Part shown: piece by piece, positions 1 to 11,900 of the stretch
Layout of the letters: each line of letters begins with the position of its first letter
Position numbering within the stretch: position 1 is the stretch's first letter
NCBI GenBank assembly: GCA_019649035.1
Contig: BMAT01010370.1
Location: forward strand, 663,311 to 688,589
DNA: 25,279 nucleotides
Direction: 5' to 3'
Source of the DNA: Elysia marginata
Taxonomy: Eukaryota; Mollusca; Gastropoda; Plakobranchidae
Made by a program: the position numbers and the translations under genes
Notes under the pieces: generated by a model
Database searches by the model: none
What the model saw: only the letters and a program-made list of their open reading frames with translations
Told to the model about the DNA's origin: nothing

Positions 1-569
1 ATTAAAGGATGTTTATTCCACCTTGGACAAAACTGGTGGAGACAAATTAAAAAAATTGGGTTTAACTGAGCAATATTAGAAGGAAGAGGACATTGGAAAG
101 TGGCTTCGACATGTATGTGGATTATCTTATCTCCCACCACATGAAGTTGAAGATGCATTAGTTTCGATTTGATGCACAAGATGCCTGACGATGAACGATG
201 TCAACAGTTTGCTGACTACCTGCTGCATAACTATGCAAACAACGAGCAGATTCCAACCTGAGATTTGGCATGTTTTACCAAATACAACCGCACTACGAAT
301 GCTTGTGAAAGCTTCCATTCCCATTTGTCCAGGATGTTTTACTCGCCATCACCAAACATCCTCGTTTTCATGGAGAATCTACGCCTCATTGAAACTGAAG
401 CATCTTCAAAAAGAAAAAACTTCAAACCATCCAAATATTTGCGCAAGCAAGAACACTGAAATTGGAAAAGCGAGAGGAAGCCCAAAAAGATTGTTTAGAC
501 GGCGAAATAGATGAAGAAGAATATGTAATCAAAATGGCATATTTGTCCCTTCCAAAAATGGGAATGTAA
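1..569 (+). pseudogene. MULE-type transposase relic, C-terminal end, left-truncated
   Basis: This is the decayed C-terminal end of a Mutator-like (MULE, FLYWCH-associated) transposase, cut by the left edge of the window. Read with frame changes it gives WWRQIKKIG near 35-62, then KWLRHV...LPPHEVEDA (98-159), MPDDERCQQFADYLLHNY (181-234), and KYNRTTNACESFHSHL (278-325), which is the characteristic end of this family. After the stop at 457-459 another frame continues with a charged tail DGEIDEEEYVIKMAYLSLP and stops at 567-569. At least three frame breaks and several stops (for example TGA at 172-174) show it is dead. At about 256-272 an apparent one-base gain is compensated a few bases later by a loss, around the EIW motif. 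It has no visible link to the receptor gene downstream. Family assignment is from remembered motifs and is fairly secure. Confidence 0.75.
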
Positions 570-2769
570 CATTTGCGTTTATGTTGACTGGAAATAAATA
601 ATCAGATGTATCTACTTAAGAAAAATTGAAGATGATTAGAAAACAAAAAAATCGAACAAACAAAAAGAAAGAATTTATCTTTTTATAGAAAAACAAAAAA
701 CAACAACCAAAAAAAAAAAAGAATACGTATGTAATAAAACCACCAATATGGCGATGTAGAACCTATATTACTACTTGGCTGCGCAAGTGTAGACCAAGTC
801 TCGGAAAAATTCTCGCGCAAGTGTCGAGAAGGCCCTGGAAAAAATTCCGCGCAAGTGTATATCAGGGTCTAAAAACCATGTATATCATTTGCGCTTGAAA
901 CTGCGTAAGTGAATTGCAGCCACTCATAGAACTGGAAAAAAACAATTAACTTCCTGGAACTGACGGGTATACATCCTTAAAAAATCTAAATATTTGGAGG
1001 ACGCGTAGAAGAAGAATCTTTTATTCTAACCCCGCAAAAGAAGAGACATGAAAAGATTAAGAGAGAAATAAAAGGGAGGCGAGAATAAAACAGAACTTCA
1101 TATCTATGTATTTGAGCGTTTCAGTTATATAACAAGCACCTTAGAAATAAAAAGAAACTATAAGATTTTCATGATATGTAAAAAATTGCTTAGGAATACT
1201 TGAAACTTGTAAACCAACCAAAGTTAAAGTTCCACTATAAAATTGGGCATTATAGAGGATAACCGAGTAAATCATGTAGGGGCATTCTTTCTATTATCCA
1301 AAGATAGTAATAGAAAGTTTGAAAAATAACAAAGACTCTCCTAAATCGCAGCGGAATCCAGTCACTTTGAAACCAAAATGGTTTGTTATTCTACACGTTG
1401 TGGCTGTCTGTTGTGAGATATGAAAGTTTTAACAACCGTAGCGAATGGAAATGGATGGACATGATTCAAAAGTCATAAAAAGGCATAACCGTAAATAACT
1501 TTCTTTAGCAGCGTACGTAGGTTAAAGCTTGTGAACATTGAAGTAATAGGAGACTCAATACAGCGTGCGGCTTTCGTCTGGGAGCTTGTAAGATTACTTT
1601 GAGCAAACTAATGCAACATCATAATTGCGGTTCGATTTTGCATTAGAGCGGCACACTTTTCCCCACACATGTTCACCAGGCAGTAATGCAAGTTCCTGCA
1701 AATAAGAAATTGATATGCCCATGCATCCTTTCCTTCTAATTTATGCCACTGTCTCGGGCGACGTCCTTATCAGCTGTGCCTCAATGTTCTCAGAATTATA
1801 CGGCTGGCGTGATACAAAATGCCAAGGCATAGGGCCTACTCATAAAAATTTATGAGGAACCTGAAGGTCTAACCTTATACTATAAATATAGTCATAATTG
1901 TAATAAACATGGGTGTCTAAAGATTACGCAGCATGTTGTCTAAGGGCGAAGCTATCACTCTTCGGCTTCATTTTATTATGTGACATTTTGTTTGGCTTGT
2001 TTAGATTCCATTATTATGTTGCTTGCTTTGATAAATTTTTGGACGCTAGGGTATATACACTAACAAATCTCAAAAAATAAATTGCGAATTTTTAACCTTT
2101 TTTAGTTCATGAAAATTTAAAACTTTAAGTCTCTTAATTTCAATTGACAGACACTATGGAGACAACAGCATCCCTTCGTTTTTATGATTTCATAAAAATT
2201 TAAAACTTCAAGTGCAGTCCAAATACTGTAACGTTGAACAGCTTGATTTACGCTTAAATTTAGAATCTTCTGTGAAAACTATTGAGTGGTATCTCACCTC
2301 TTCATTATCACACCCTCGTCTTTATCATCCAATCGTATTTCTTATAAATCATGAAGAATACCATATACGTTAAAAACATCTTTTAACCTGACCTATCGCC
2401 ATTCGCGTCCTAAGTTCTCCGATTTAAACGCCTTGACTGTTTTCGGACTTTCGAGGAGAGTCTTCTCCATTGTCACATATCCTCAAGTGGTCGAGATCTT
2501 TCATGATCCGTAGTCTAAGTTCGCCCGTTGGTAGAGGAGAAAGGTCATCGTTAGTGGTATTTGGCTAGAGGGTGTAATTGTCCTTTCAAGAACCCTTCCG
2601 CCCCTCCACTAACGAAGTATGCTTCCATGCATTGGCTGGAACGTTTTTTGCACGCTGTTATTTTTATCAGCTGTGAAATATGACATACAGAAACACAATT
2701 ATCTCCACTTGATAGCTCCCCCCCTCCCACGAAAATCTCCTTCACCTTCTCCGACTCCTATCCCCACAG
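570..2769. other. Noncoding stretch upstream of first visible exon
   Basis: I see no convincing exon here. It begins with an A-rich run (640-720), holds the 34-bp tandem repeat listed separately, and then unique AT-rich sequence. Two similar 25-base segments (AAAATTTAAAACTT at about 2110 and 2197) lie 87 bases apart. If the gene starts outside the window this is an intron; if an unrecognised first exon is present it would be here. The 3' end (2718-2769) is a pyrimidine-rich tract serving the acceptor at 2768-2769. Confidence 0.5.
781..870. repeat. 34-bp tandem repeat, about 2.6 copies
   Basis: The sequence GCGCAAGTGT begins at 781, 815 and 849, exactly 34 bases apart, and each of the first two copies ends with GGAAAAA(A)TTC. 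A weaker match CTGCGTAAGTG near 901 could be a decayed fourth copy. Confidence 0.75.
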
Positions 2770-2910
2770 GTAACTGCAATGTACGAGGTCGATTTGGCCC
2801 ATCGTGTCGCTACAAATGCCGCTGTGCCAATGACGAGCCCTGCGATCCAACGACTGGCCAGTGTCCCAGTGGCTGCACTGTAGGCTGGTTTGGTCCTGCG
2901 TGTCAATACG
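2770..2910 (+). CDS. Exon 1 (first visible): eight-cysteine EGF module
   Basis: The exon is 141 bases (47 codons), phase 1 to phase 1, with acceptor ...CCCCACAG at 2769 and donor GTAAGT at 2911. It encodes one compact EGF module of the laminin/MEGF type with eight cysteines, including GRFGPSCRYKCRC and CPSGCTVGWFGPACQYG. Such modules in MEGF and scavenger-receptor-F proteins are extracellular and disulfide-bonded. The upstream pyrimidine tract (2718-2767) is strong. An open frame runs upstream through the tract from a methionine at 2619, but the tract and acceptor make that an intron read-through rather than a start. The true start is not in view. Confidence 0.85.
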
Positions 2911-5900
2911 GTAAGTGTTTGAACAGACGAGGTCAGATAAAGGTGCGGAGATCCTATAAATAATACAACACAGTTACACTTCCAATATTTAACGCTTATC
3001 GCAGCCGAGGCTCTGCTTGTGATTCCCACCAAAGATAATGGAATGGAAGATTAAGGACCCGGAGTTTATTGCCTTTGATTAGGTTTTGTCAGTTAACAGG
3101 ATTATTCCCCCTTTTTTAAAGTGTTCCGCGGAAAAGGGCTGTATAAAACAAAATAGAAATTATTCTTTAAAAATGATTTTTTTTTATTTTCATGTTCAAT
3201 TATTTCTAGAATAATCTATTCTTGAAAAGTATTAAATAGTACAAATATTATGTGATTGGTACACCAGAGTATGCAACTATAATGAAAATATAATTGCAAT
3301 TTCAATACGTTTTTAATTTTTTTCTTCGTTTAAACTAATTATAAACACCATTATATAATCTATTGAATGACAGGATTTTTTAAAGATTATAATTATGAAA
3401 AAGAAAGATAGTTTTTGGTTTAAAACAAGTTTGCTGAATTCTCTTCAAATGAATAACATGTAAAAGTTTTTTTATAAACAACTGCATACATCTTGATTTA
3501 AAGTATGAAGTGGTGGAACAAAGAAATGTCTTGCGGCATAAAAAGTATAAATTTTGTGGATTACCCGGTACTGATGTTTTAAAGGAAAATAAAAGTTGCC
3601 TCTGTTTTAAAAATATATTGACTGTACATTGCATATAAAATTAACCTCTTTCTCTCATTTTGTCTCTCTCTTTCTCCCTGTCTGCCTTTTTGTCTGTCTG
3701 TCTCCCTCTCTTTCTCTTGCTCTCCCTCCGTTTATAAGCTTATATAAATGAAAAGGTAGAAGTCACAACACTTAGAGTACACGCACATTACAGACAAAGT
3801 AAATAAGGACACAAAAAATTGCACTTATGTATACAAAAGATAACAGAAAGCAAAAGTTTTATTTACCAAAATTCTTTCACTTACCTTCATCGTACTGTTT
3901 TTTTTTCTTTTGCTCTGGACTATAACAGAGTAATATGCTGTAGTTTCGCTTTTTATCAACTTTCTCTCCCCCCTCTTTCTCTCTCTCTCCTCTTCTTCTT
4001 CTTCTTCATTTTCTTCTCCATGTCTCTCAGTATTTTATTCTATTTTTTAAAAAAATATTTTCCAGAATATAGTTGGCTTCCCAAAATATAAACCCAGAAA
4101 CGTTTCTCTAGATAGTAGAATGCTAATTACATCACAAACAAGGTTTAAAATGTGCCAAGATAAGTGGTATTTGACAAAAGGAGTGCATACACCCGTAAAA
4201 TTAAAAAAAAAACAAATCCGACCCCCCTCCTAGCCCGGTTTAAGATGGATACGGCGCCTGACTATACAATAGGCCATTGAAAGAAAACGCATGATTAAAA
4301 GCTAACTAATGAGAAAAATAGAGAGGCATATAGTTGCTAGAGCTGGGATATAATAGGAAACGGCCACATCTACATCTACACTCGTGCTTTTCAGCTTTCT
4401 AAAATATTATAGATGGGACGCGTTTAATTTAGTTGCAAACGGTTGTTTGTAGCGCGAAGAGTAAATCAGACGGGAGGAGAAATGTAGTCATTGGACAAAA
4501 TATTCAGGAAGAAAAAAACTATGAAAAGCAAGACACATGCTTACTGTGATGTAAGGAGAGGAAGACAAAAAAGTGTGTGGGGGGGGGGGGAAGAGGGCAA
4601 AACAGAGATACATGTAATAACAACTAGAGACCATGAAGCTCGCGGAAGAGTAATCTAGGGGAAAAGAATAAAGAATGCACTCAATTTAGAGTATAAATGA
4701 ACGATGACAAAGATATAGAGACGGGGTTATGATAGAGAGGAAGAAAAAAAAACAGTATTTAGAGAAAGAAAAATAGATAAAGGTGATGCGGGGTGAAGAC
4801 ATATATTATCAGAGAGATGAGATAGAATAAAGAGATGAATTATATCTAGGTGTAAATTGATATATTCATAGATAGACTGGCACAGATAATTTGCACAGTC
4901 CGGTATTTTACGCGACCATGTCAGGTACACCCTCATTAGCCAAAAACTTTTTAAATTTTGGCCTATATCTTCAAAAAGGTCTACTAAGTATTTATCTGTT
5001 CTTATATTATTCAAAATCTTTGTCAGGCATGATCTCTTCATAAGAAATTATGACATCTCTCTGACGATAACTGCATTTGATTCTCTGTTTTCATTTTATG
5101 CTTTTGTGTTCCTCTCTAAATACTTTCTACCAAACAATACAAGCCCATACTTATTCCGAACAAAAACATAACAAAAATTCACATTAAGTGTTTGTATCTC
5201 CACCTGGTTAAGCAGCATCTTCTAGATACCATGCCAATCAAGATGTTGGTGCGGTTACTAAACTGTGGCTGTTTGACTCTGACGACAACACCTGTAACGA
5301 CGGTTTAAGCCAGTCCGCTGTCACAGTCAGTCTGGACACTTCTCAACCGCTCTCGTGGATTAGAGTCGTTCTTAACAAGGAGACAGGTGATAAATAATAC
5401 TCGTTGGTACATCTGATAAAGCATCACTGCTTATATTGTTGACATAGGCATTCTCGTTTTCGCATCTGTCAAAAGAAATTTAATCACAAACATCGTTGTT
5501 GTCATGTCTATCATCCTTACAACCACGATAGCAACAACCACCATCACCACCACCACAACCATGACCACTACCAGTATCACCACCAGAATCTTTATCATCA
5601 GCGTTCTCATCATCAGCATCATCATTGTCATAATCATCAGCATCAGTAACTAATCAACTGCACCCATCGATGCTGAATATTTTATTTATATATTTTTCCT
5701 GTATACATGTACTTACTTAAGTGTATCAATGTCTTTTTTATTTTAATCAAAATGGCAGCCTACTTTGAAGAGATTCAACTAAGTTACCAAACTACCAATT
5801 CCAGCCAGCCTCCAACTTCATGCCCAGCAGTGCAGAAAGCAATGGCTAATTCAATCACACTGGACATTTCCTGTCCTACAGTGGAGCCTGTCTCTGAAGT

Positions 5901-8804
5901 AACGATCTCAGGACCTGGTGTCGGTTCTCTATGCTCTCTGTACATCAGTAAAGGTAAAGTGTGAATGTGTTAGATATCAGAACATAAAGGTTTGTTAAAT
6001 TATTGACAAACAGAGAAATAGAACGAGTGCAAGAGAGAGAAGTCTTAATTGTTGTTGACACACATGCTGACTTTAAACACTTGATTGTCCCTAATTACTG
6101 CTATCGGAAAATGAAAAGTTGACTTTTAAATTGTATGATATTTGTTATAGCAATCATCTTTGCCGCCGTCATTGTATTTCGTGTATCTGAAAAGCTTTTA
6201 CAATCAAATGAAAATTGATGTTGAAAAATAATGGAAAATGACACAGCAATTTTTAATTAAAAACTGTGTAATCAACGTTGTGGGTAACCGTAACTGATTA
6301 TTTAAAGATAAGATATGATGTACTTTTTTAACCCTTTAAAAGAAGGAAATTCCTTTTCGGGTGTTTGAAAAATGGTATTTTATAGGGACAAGCTAACGCG
6401 GCAATAACTAGTTTTGAATTTTTTTGGCAACAATGTTCCGCCGTAGACCGTTAAACTTCAGTTTTGCGCACAGATAAGAGGAAACCATGCTTGCTTTGAG
6501 AGGTGAACAAGTTGAGCAAAGCTTAGTAACGATTTATTACGAGGGTCGTTCAAAAAGTTTTCCCTCCTATCCTATAACTTATAGCCGGTTTAAGATCTTC
6601 ATAGGGCTTGTACACAATTGACTTCAATACCTATACTCTCAAAGCCCCCCCCCCNNNAAAGACAGAACTGTGCTATGATGTCATACCTTTATGCTATTGC
6701 TGTGTACGTCATAGAAGCTACGATACATTGTCGCCGAAAAAAATATCACCCAGCAAATTTATGAGTGTGCGCTTAAAGCAAAAAACCATCGCTGATTTCC
6801 TGATTACACAGTAAGCTGCACCTATTGATGTTCATTTGCGGATGAAACTTGTCTATGGTTGAACATGTGTAGATGTAAGTACTGTTTGAAGATAGGCAAA
6901 TGAGTTCGCTGAACCAGTCCAGCAGGGATAAATTTGTTCACCAATCTCGTTGTGGTCGTCCCAACATTGCGAGCGGTGTCCAACACCTGAAGAGAATGAT
7001 TGAGACCATGTAAGCAAATTGGCGGATCAACAGAAAGCACGGCTGACACGAGTTCGCCTCCTCCCCCCCAAAAAAAAAATCAATTAATTTAATTTTGCAT
7101 CACGACAACGCCGGTCTACACAAGAGTTGACAAACTCAAGATGTCATGAAAAAGTCCGATTTCAAGAGACTATAGATCACCCAGCATAGAGTCCAGACTT
7201 TGGTCCCTCTGACTTTTATCTTTTTCTAAGATTAAGGAGTATCTCAATGGAAAACATTGTGCAGATGGCGATGATTTTCAAGGAAATGTGCGTTGCTGTT
7301 TAGGGTAAAACCAGGAAAGTTTTCCCTGACAGTTTACCACAATTTTTTCTACGTTGGCGGATCTGCATCGACAAAGACGGCAACTATGTTGAAAATTAAA
7401 AGTACTCTCATGCAGCACACATCCTAAGCTTTTAATTGGTGTGTAACTTTTGTATATAGCATCAATGATAAATAAATTATGAGCTTGGAGGCAAAACTTT
7501 TTAAACGACCCTCGTATTAGAATCCTTTTTCATCAGGTCTTGGAGAATCGCTCTATAGCCAAAAAATATCCTTTCGTTTCATGTCAGAGATTTTTTTCTA
7601 GGAAAAAAAATGTGTGCTCAATATAACTTGGCTTCCTAGCGATAAGAGTTCTTACCGAGGCTAACAGTTAAGGGGAGATTTTATATTCTAAAATTCTCTT
7701 ATCTTAACCAAATTTAAGATTTCGTCGTTGATGTTATCAGTGTATTAAAATGTATGTAATGGCTCTTCCTTTGAGCATAAATACAATATACAATATAAAT
7801 TTATATTCTCTGACGGGATTGTTAAAAAAGTTTTGAATCAAATATGGCGTCAAAGTTATCATTTTTTCTCTAACCTTTACAGCTAAAAAGAAGGATAGAA
7901 CGTTCTTAGTTTCTCGAAAGCGTTTCAAAGGCTCTGAATATCTTGCTTACTGTAGTTACATAAAAATCAGGGTAATCGAAATAGAGATGAAAGTGTCTTA
8001 AAATTATGAACTGATGCATTTCAAGGAGAACAGGACCTGCACAGTAAAAAAAGTTCTTTTGTATTTTGTGTTTTTAAATATTTAAAGATTTTTATAACTC
8101 TCTCATTCTGCCAACCAGTAAAGAGTTCACGTTCCCAAAGCTTCCGAAGATTGATAACTATATAAAATACTCTGAGGAGGGACTATAACTCCTCTTTCAT
8201 TCAGGACGAAACATGGCGCTGTTCGAATACGCCACCCAGACCAGCACTCACGAATGAATGTTGTGAACGGAGACGTTCCACCAGCAGATTCCCCTGACCC
8301 GGTCCTCAAGCTGACTTGTACTCATACCAGGGCTACAGACACAACTGGCCGGTGGATGCTCTCATTCCGACGCTCCATCCTGCCAACCAGTTTTGTTATA
8401 CACAACCGCGTCAATCGAGACAGAGATGGTAAAATTTACATAACTGATCTTTGTTTTTAATGCGACCTTGTTGTGCTCTCATTGAACCGTGGCAAGCAGG
8501 CTTTTCTTCTAACATGTTAATAGACTTGTGGTTGGGTGTTTTATTGATTTATCTACTTGGGCTTTTAGAGTGGTTATGATTGACTGGTAAGGCAGTTTAC
8601 GTGAAATGGCCGACTTATTCAAAATCTAGTGTAAAAACATAAAGTTACTCACTATCAGTGACATGTGGTCACTTTCGGCGATATGTAGTCTTTTCGGTGA
8701 CTTGACTTGTACATCGGCAGCCACGGTTTACCCTGTTGGAAGATGGAAGGTCAAAGAACTCAAATCCTCTACTGTATATCATACTATTTCTACAACAACT
8801 ACTT

Positions 8805-8900
<96 letters not shown>

Positions 8901-11900
8901 TCACATCTGCTACTGCAGATTTTATTTTATTTTCTCACTGTACCCCCAGACTGCTGTGAAGAGCGCCTGGTTGGGTTTACCTTAGACGCTCTTGATGACC
9001 GATCGGATTTAGTCTATTCTTACACTGATCCTGGCGGGCCGTACCAGGAAGTGTACACAGTGGTGCCCAAGACCAGACTCCAGACTCCAGTGAGACTTTT
9101 GGTCATCACCAAGTCTGCAAGTTCGACAACACTCACTCTCTGTGAGGTCGAAGTTTTTGGTGGTCAGTAGTTGAATTTTTTTTTCGTAACAATCTAGCCG
9201 ATTGGGGCATAATCAAAGGCGTTAGCATGTAGACGAATGCATTCTAAATACCCTAAAATTGAGATTTATCAAGGGGTATTTCTTTTGCTCTTCTTCATCA
9301 ATTTCAACATTACACAGATCAGTTGCTAGACTGGATTCTGTATGGAGGAACTAGATTGGAGTAGTGAATGTTGTTGTTCTGTGCATGGAAATTCATGTGA
9401 CCTGTAATAAGTCTAAGCGAACAAAAACCATTTGAATATTTCAAGATAAAAACGAAATGGGCCACGAACTTTGATTATTTTTTGTTTCGTAATCGCCTGT
9501 TTTAATAATAGGCTAGCAACATGTTCTTGTGGTGATTTACAGGTATAAGTTTTTTCTATAGTGAGATATTGTACAGCACAAAAGAATGAAAAACTTGAAC
9601 AAGAGACTTGAATTCCTCTACTTTTGCGTAGAAACACTAGAGACACCTGGATCCTGTTTCACATGACGCGCATCTCGTAGGGAAGACGCTGGTCCGGAAA
9701 CTTTGGAAAAAATTCTGCCACTCTAGATCATCTTCTTCTTTTCACAAGGAAACGCACTGTGTGGAAGAAAAAAACAAATCACTAGTCGAGAGACAGTTCA
9801 GAGTCTTCGGTACGGGGTACGTGTCATGTGAAACGGGCCCAAGCCTTCTTTGAACCCTCCACTTACAACCTCCAGTTTTCACATGCTCCGAGACATAGGC
9901 CTGCGATACGTTTTGTAAAGCTACAGGACATACTACGCGGCGAGTGAGAGTCTTGTTTCCCTTATTCCACCATACTTTTTGATAGAATATAAGGGAAAAA
10001 CTGCATGGGTAAAATGAATGTCCACGTGAACTATGAAAAATAATTATTATGGAGCCATAGCTAGTTAACCAGATTCCAGGTGTTACTTACGGTCGTTTGA
10101 CGCACAAAAAGAACTTCCTATTTACAAGGAATATATTATATACGTAAGAGAGAAACGTCATAACATTTTTGAGGGAATCACTTACAGAGTAATTTTCGCT
10201 CCGGTCTTTTCAAAGCTGTTCTTGCTCTTTTCATACAACTAGAGTCTGTGTGTCCAGAAGGAAAGTACGGCCTGGAATGCGACAATGATTGTCACTGTGA
10301 TGACCAAGGTGGTTCCCAACCAGAGCAGTGCCTAATCAGCACAGGGGGTTGTCCTTCAGGCTGCAACCCGGGGTTCACTGGGGAAGACTGTTACACCGGT
10401 GAGCAATCATGCCTTGCAGAAGCAATGTTCCTGGATATTATAACTAATGTACACACTGGATACTAGTTAAATTGTTAGTTTGGCTGTACGCGCTTCCCTC
10501 TTGACGGAGCAGTGTTGATGTAAACAACAATGAATGGCTTCAAATACAAAAGGACAAGAATTGTATTAATTGAATTTTACCCTTCTTTTCATGCCAATGT
10601 TTGGGATCTCCAAGAGGCACAATAATGTGTACATTTTTCTCTATATCCAGTCTACTGTGTGCACTCTCCGTGTGCTAACTGAGCATGTATAATTTAGTGA
10701 TATCAACTTAGGGAGTTCTAGGTTTTATGAAATTATACCGTCGTCGGCATTGTTTGCTGTATTTACATGAGTTCGGTTCGACATCTGAGATTTCTGCTTT
10801 TGCGTCGCAAACTTTGTTTTATTTCTTTATAAGTCACACTTTCTTTGCAACGGACTGCTTCGGTCTGGGTAGTTGTGGTTTGATGATATACTTTCTGCAA
10901 GATTTTTCTGTTGTAACCTTGATGGTACTCTTGCAAAATATCTGAATCTGGAGAATTACATGATTTCTGTGAGTGGTCTCCCTGCGATCTGAATATATGT
11001 CTTTTGTAAGGTTTTGGTGAAACTTCCAGCACTTTCCCTCAAAGACTGTCCACAGATAACAAAATTTGTGTGTGTGTGGGGGGGGGGTGCGTCCCTGATA
11101 CATCTTATCTAATTTGACATTACAAAATTTTGGTTCTTAACATACATAATACTTCTGTTTGTTTTTTCCAAAGATTTAGAACTGTTAGTTGACAGTTAGG
11201 GTTGACTGTTGCACTAGCGAGAGCAAGTTATCCTTTATTGTTTTTTATGCAACAGGTTTAGTTTTGTTAGTCCCAGTAAAACAAAACAAGCCGGAAAAAG
11301 CAAAGCTTTGCTGCTCGTGTAGAAAATTAGGTTTAAAAATTAAGGCCGGAAAGTCATGTTTTCGCAATTTTTTAATAAGAGTATTAATTTTTTTGAAGGT
11401 GTCAAATACCATCTGTTATATTATTCTAAACTTAACTGCTGCTTAAATTTATGCCCTCAAGACCTCTAAATCTTTTTTCCGTTCTCTTTTTGTCATCTCT
11501 TTGAAGTGAATAATTACAGCGCTATTATAAAATTGTTGCGCCAGTTATTACACTTTTTTTTTGTCTCGTCGTATCAATTTCTATCATTTATTTTTTTTTC
11601 TAGAAGCAATTTTCTTTGAATGCACTTTCTGGATTATTGGACCAGCAAAGGAAACAAGATTTTACTCTCTTTGAGAAAAAAGACAAAAAATATACATTTA
11701 TCTCAACCTTGAAGTAAAAAATTAAAATTGCCGATACAGTGAGGGAGAGGGGAGGGCAAAACACGAGCTAGCAAATGGAGAGAGAGAGAGAGAGACAGAC
11801 AGAGACAGAGACAGAGACAGAGACAGAGACAAGATGGAGACATACAAAGAAGAAATTTGTATAGAAATAGAGGCAAACTGACAGACAAGCGAACGAAGAA

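Larger units (their letters stand above)
6540..7514 (+). mobile_element. Internally deleted mariner (Tc1/mariner) relic
   Basis: The element has 28-bp terminal inverted repeats at 6540-6567 and 7487-7514 that match at 26 of 28 positions (both start CGAGGGTCGTT when read inward), and it is flanked by the TA duplication expected for Tc1/mariner (6538-6539 and 7515-7516). At 975 bp it is shorter than the roughly 1.3 kb of an intact mariner. Remains of a transposase lie inside in the + orientation. It is non-autonomous now, and it sits in intron 3 of the receptor gene. Confidence 0.9.
5954..8204 (+). other. Intron 3, carrying a mariner relic
   Basis: The intron contains the 975-bp mariner element described separately. 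The flanks (5954-6537 and 7517-8180) are AT-rich with no coding signal. A pyrimidine stretch CCTCTTTCATTCAG leads to the acceptor at 8203-8204. Confidence 0.7.

Noticed and set aside
5431-5643. Minus-strand Met/Val-rich open frame
   Set aside because: It is the reverse translation of the CAN/ATC trinucleotide tract in intron 2.
6822-7049. Minus-strand open frame inside the mariner relic
   Set aside because: It is antisense to the decayed transposase N-terminus, whose sense translation is clearly recognisable.
8101-8400. CTGCCAACCAGT occurring twice (about 8109 and 8389)
   Set aside because: Only 12 bases are shared, with no extension on either side; this is likely chance.
8736-9170. Single open frame running from a methionine through the CTA/AAT repeat into exon 5
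   Set aside because: The repeat happens to be open in this frame. The pyrimidine tract and AG at 8949, plus the domain boundary at DCC, show that the real exon starts at 8950.
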